DNA of 6,954 nt from Planctomycetota bacterium (lineage in GTDB: Bacteria; Planctomycetota; Phycisphaerae; UBA1845), in the NCBI GenBank assembly GCA_022563055.1, contig JADFOB010000064.1:1-6954 (forward strand), given 5' to 3'. This document shows, one piece after another, positions 5,464 through 6,954 of the stretch (position 1 is its first letter; each line of letters begins with the position of its first letter). The notes below the pieces were generated by a model. That model was not told where the DNA came from. It made no database searches and saw only the letters and a list, made by a program, of their open reading frames with translations. Position numbers and translations under genes: made by a program.

Positions 5464-5666
5464 AATATGAAGTGATTATCTATTGGTCCGAGGGCGATCA
5501 AGCGTTCATCGCGGAGGTTCCTGAACTTGCCGGATGTATGGCGGATGGAAAGACCTATCGCGGCGCTTTGCGGGCGGTCGAGCAAGTGGCCAAGGAGTGG
5601 CTCGAAACCGCGCGTGAGCTCGGACGCCAAATCCCACCGCCTAAGGGAAGATTGAAATACGCGTGA
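5460..5666 (+). CDS. HicB-like protein (solo type II antitoxin family)
   Basis: From the GTG at 5460 the 68-residue protein reads VKYEVIIYWSEGDQAF, IAEVPELAGCMADG, TYRGALRAVEQVAKEWLETA and ends PPPKGRLKYA. This is the compact HicB-like fold (PF15919-type): beta strands YEVIIYW and FIAEVPEL, the PEL.GC.ADG turn (21-30), and a long helix (about 34-54). HicB proteins neutralise the HicA mRNA interferase, but this short form lacks the C-terminal DNA-binding domain and no HicA is seen on either side, so its role may differ. An earlier ATG (5397) is in frame, but family homologues as I remember them start at MKYEVIIYW, and GGGAG at 5448-5452 lies seven bases before GTG 5460. The overlap with a tiny upstream frame suggests a lost partner. 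Confidence 0.85.
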   Translation: MKYEVIIYWSEGDQAFIAEVPELAGCMADGKTYRGALRAVEQVAKEWLETARELGRQIPPPKGRLKYA

Positions 5667-5727
5667 GCGTCGGGCGCCAATATTGTGAATCCTCGATGAT
5701 CGCGAGATCGGAAATACATTGGATCAC

Positions 5728-5740
5728 GGAGGCCGGTATG
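5728..5740 (+). promoter_or_regulatory. Ribosome binding site fixing the nucleotidyltransferase start
   Basis: GGAGG at 5728-5732 stands five bases before the ATG at 5738. It decides against the longer frame from GTG 5663, which would overlap the HicB-like stop and add 25 residues of no recognisable character. Confidence 0.75.
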
Positions 5741-6301
5741 TTCTTCGAGAAAACAGGCCCGGTGTGGGACACGCTGTGGGCTCTGCAGGACCGACTGCGG
5801 GAAGCGGGGATCGATTACGTGATCATCGGCGGGATGGCGCTCAATGTATACCACTACCCACGACAGACGGTCGACGTCGACGTGGTCTTGACGGCTGCGG
5901 GGTTTGCCAAGTTCAAGGAACTCTTTGCGGGTTCGACCTACCCGCCGGATGACAGCGCCTCGAGACGCTTTGTTGATCCAACTGCGAAGGTCACGATCGA
6001 CATCCTCGTCAGTGGGGAACTGGCCGGCAAACGAAGCAAGAACGCCTCCGTGAGATTCCCCGATCCGTCCGAAGGGGAATTGCACGATGACCTTCGGACT
6101 GTATCACTTGCCAAGCTCATCGAACTGAAACTCGTGACGTGGCGTTACAAGGACTGGGGTGATGTGGTCGAATTGATCCGTCGAAACAACCTGACCGAAT
6201 CGCTCGCGGAGCAACTCGACCCGGTGGTGCGGTCAGCCTATGGCGAATGTTACGACCAGGCGAACGAGCCTGGGTACGAGAGTCCGGGCGGAGAGGCGTA
6301 G
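5738..6301 (+). CDS. Nucleotidyltransferase of the AbiEii/MNT type
   Basis: A 187-residue protein with a minimal nucleotidyltransferase fold. Residues 26-34 (DYVIIGGMA) carry the GG motif, TVDVDVV (44-50) the two metal-binding aspartates D46 and D48, and VTIDIL (85-90) the third, D88; the set is complete, so it should be catalytically active. After this, VSLAKLIELKL (122-132) and a C-terminal helix (about 142-167) match the layout of AbiEii-like and related stand-alone nucleotidyltransferases. Relatives transfer nucleotides to tRNA or proteins as type IV toxins or MNT antitoxins, but many orphan members are uncharacterised, and the acceptor cannot be read from sequence. The usual partner (AbiEi-like regulator or HEPN protein) is not adjacent: upstream lies a HicB-like gene 71 bases away, downstream an unrecognised protein. 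It should be cytosolic. The start is chosen from the strong GGAGG. Confidence 0.85.
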   Translation: MFFEKTGPVWDTLWALQDRLREAGIDYVIIGGMALNVYHYPRQTVDVDVVLTAAGFAKFKELFAGSTYPPDDSASRRFVDPTAKVTIDILVSGELAGKRSKNASVRFPDPSEGELHDDLRTVSLAKLIELKLVTWRYKDWGDVVELIRRNNLTESLAEQLDPVVRSAYGECYDQANEPGYESPGGEA

Positions 6302-6367
6302 CAACAGTAGGGTCCGCTGTGTGGGGTAGGACTAGGTGAAGTTGGGAGTCTTGAAGAGGTGCGCACA

Positions 6368-6769
6368 ATGGGATCGATACCGGTATTTCAACACGTTACA
6401 CTCAACAATGGAAATGTGCTGCTCATGAGAATGAGCGCTATCGCTGAGATCGATAAGGAAGCGCTAACCAGATGGCGCAAGGGTAAGAAGCTGTTCGAGA
6501 AGGACGCTGGGAAGTACCTCTTGAGTGACGATCCGGACCGCAGGCGAGTTGCAGGCGTAGTTCGATCCTTCGCTGACGGCGAGTTCGATCACAGCGACGT
6601 AGTCCGGTGGGGCGCTTTCGCGGGGGTCGACCTGTCGGAGCGGGACGTCAGCAGCGCTTTGTCGCAACTGCAGGAGAAACCCGGCACGCCTGTCAAACAA
6701 GTCAAGACAGGAGGATCCGGGGCCAGATGGAAAGTCAACAGAGAAGCCATGGAGAAGTATCTCACATAG
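6368..6769 (+). CDS. Hypothetical protein, possible winged-helix C-terminus
   Basis: A 133-residue protein I do not recognise. The N-terminal 55 residues are mixed, with a strand-like start (IPVFQHVTL, NNGNVLLM) and a basic helix (EALTRWRKGKKLFEKDAG). The C-terminal half (about 60-133) could be a winged helix: VAGVVRSFADGEFDHSDVVR as the first helices, SERDVSSALSQLQ as a recognition-type helix, then VKQVKTGGSGARWKVNREA as a Gly-rich wing and a last helix EAMEKYL. That would make it a DNA-binding or adaptor protein. GAAGAGG (6353-6358 and flank) is nine bases before ATG 6368; an alternative GTG at 6359 would add three residues and overlap that site. A later ATG at 6425 is possible. No signal peptide, TM helix or cysteine. 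It has its own 66-base leader after the nucleotidyltransferase. Confidence 0.65.
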   Translation: MGSIPVFQHVTLNNGNVLLMRMSAIAEIDKEALTRWRKGKKLFEKDAGKYLLSDDPDRRRVAGVVRSFADGEFDHSDVVRWGAFAGVDLSERDVSSALSQLQEKPGTPVKQVKTGGSGARWKVNREAMEKYLT

Positions 6770-6806
6770 CCCACACTGGATTCACTGTTAGCCGAAGGAG
6801 GCGACC

Positions 6807-6954
6807 ATGCGGACAAGAGAACTAACAGGGGCAGGGGTGATCGTAGTAGCATCACTGGTAGGTGCCCTGGCATTGCTTCCCGTAGCGAGCAGCGCGCAAG
6901 TTGGCTGCACGGGAGAGTCCACTTACAGCGTTGTGACGCTTCAGAGAACCGTAG
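6807..6954 (+). CDS. Exported protein, N-terminal fragment
   Basis: The first 49 codons of a gene that runs off the right edge. AAGGAGG at 6795-6801, five bases before the ATG, is the best ribosome binding site of the window. The peptide begins MRTRELTGAG, has a hydrophobic core (VIVVASLVGALALLPVA) and a probable signal peptidase site ASSA|Q around residues 31-32, followed by VGCTGESTYSVVTLQRTV. It should therefore be secreted or periplasmic. No lipobox precedes the cysteine at residue 35. Nothing further can be said of function. It follows the previous stop by 37 bases and might share its transcript. Confidence 0.8.
   Translation, partial: MRTRELTGAGVIVVASLVGALALLPVASSAQVGCTGESTYSVVTLQRTV

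Noticed and set aside
5663..5737. Longer nucleotidyltransferase start at GTG 5663 overlapping the HicB-like stop
   Set aside because: GGAGG five bases before ATG 5738 and the family-like beginning at that Met favour the shorter protein.

Overview
The window is GC-rich, gene-dense bacterial DNA. Its style suggests Planctomycetota or a close relative, possibly Phycisphaerae: a Ser/Thr kinase with zinc ribbons, VWA/Ig-type membrane protein remnants, short intergenic repeats, and a HicB-like plus nucleotidyltransferase accessory set. This placement is inferred from gene content only; there is no rRNA or other marker gene here.

Layout. Positions 1-89 (minus strand) hold the start of a VanZ-like membrane protein. 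Back to back with it is a plus-strand gene, or gene remnant (about 148-627), for an Ig-like/one-TM protein that looks like only the C-terminal end of a larger VWA-type protein. The central block, 669-5392, is all plus strand: a Ser/Thr kinase with two C-terminal zinc ribbons (669-1706); a small membrane protein with the same zinc ribbon (1722-2006); a 492-residue protein joining an unknown alpha/beta region, a winged-helix-like segment and a Snf7/ESCRT-III-like helical region (2013-3491); a palindromic repeat element (3521-3590); a second Snf7-like helical protein (3657-4262); a PspC-domain protein (4358-4564) set between short degenerate repeats; and a third, the most CHMP/Vps2-like, Snf7 protein (4784-5392). 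The right part, 5397-6954, looks accessory: a solo HicB-like protein, an AbiEii/MNT-type nucleotidyltransferase, an unrecognised protein with a possible winged-helix end, and the start of an exported protein.

How it may work. Three non-identical ESCRT-III-like proteins next to PspC and a kinase suggest a multi-subunit bacterial membrane-remodelling or envelope-stress system. PspA and Vipp1 are established bacterial members of the ESCRT-III superfamily, and PspC is a classic partner of PspA. The proteins here do not look like ordinary PspA; their layout (short amphipathic start, basic helical hairpin, acidic C-terminal half) resembles eukaryotic/archaeal Snf7 proteins. In this model the kinase would sense or gate the system, the zinc-ribbon membrane protein would act as an anchor or adaptor, and the winged-helix fusion would be the nucleating subunit, as CHMP7 or ESCRT-II are in eukaryotes. 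No Vps4-like ATPase is visible in the window. The family assignments of the helical proteins rest on pattern recognition and need profile or structure comparison.
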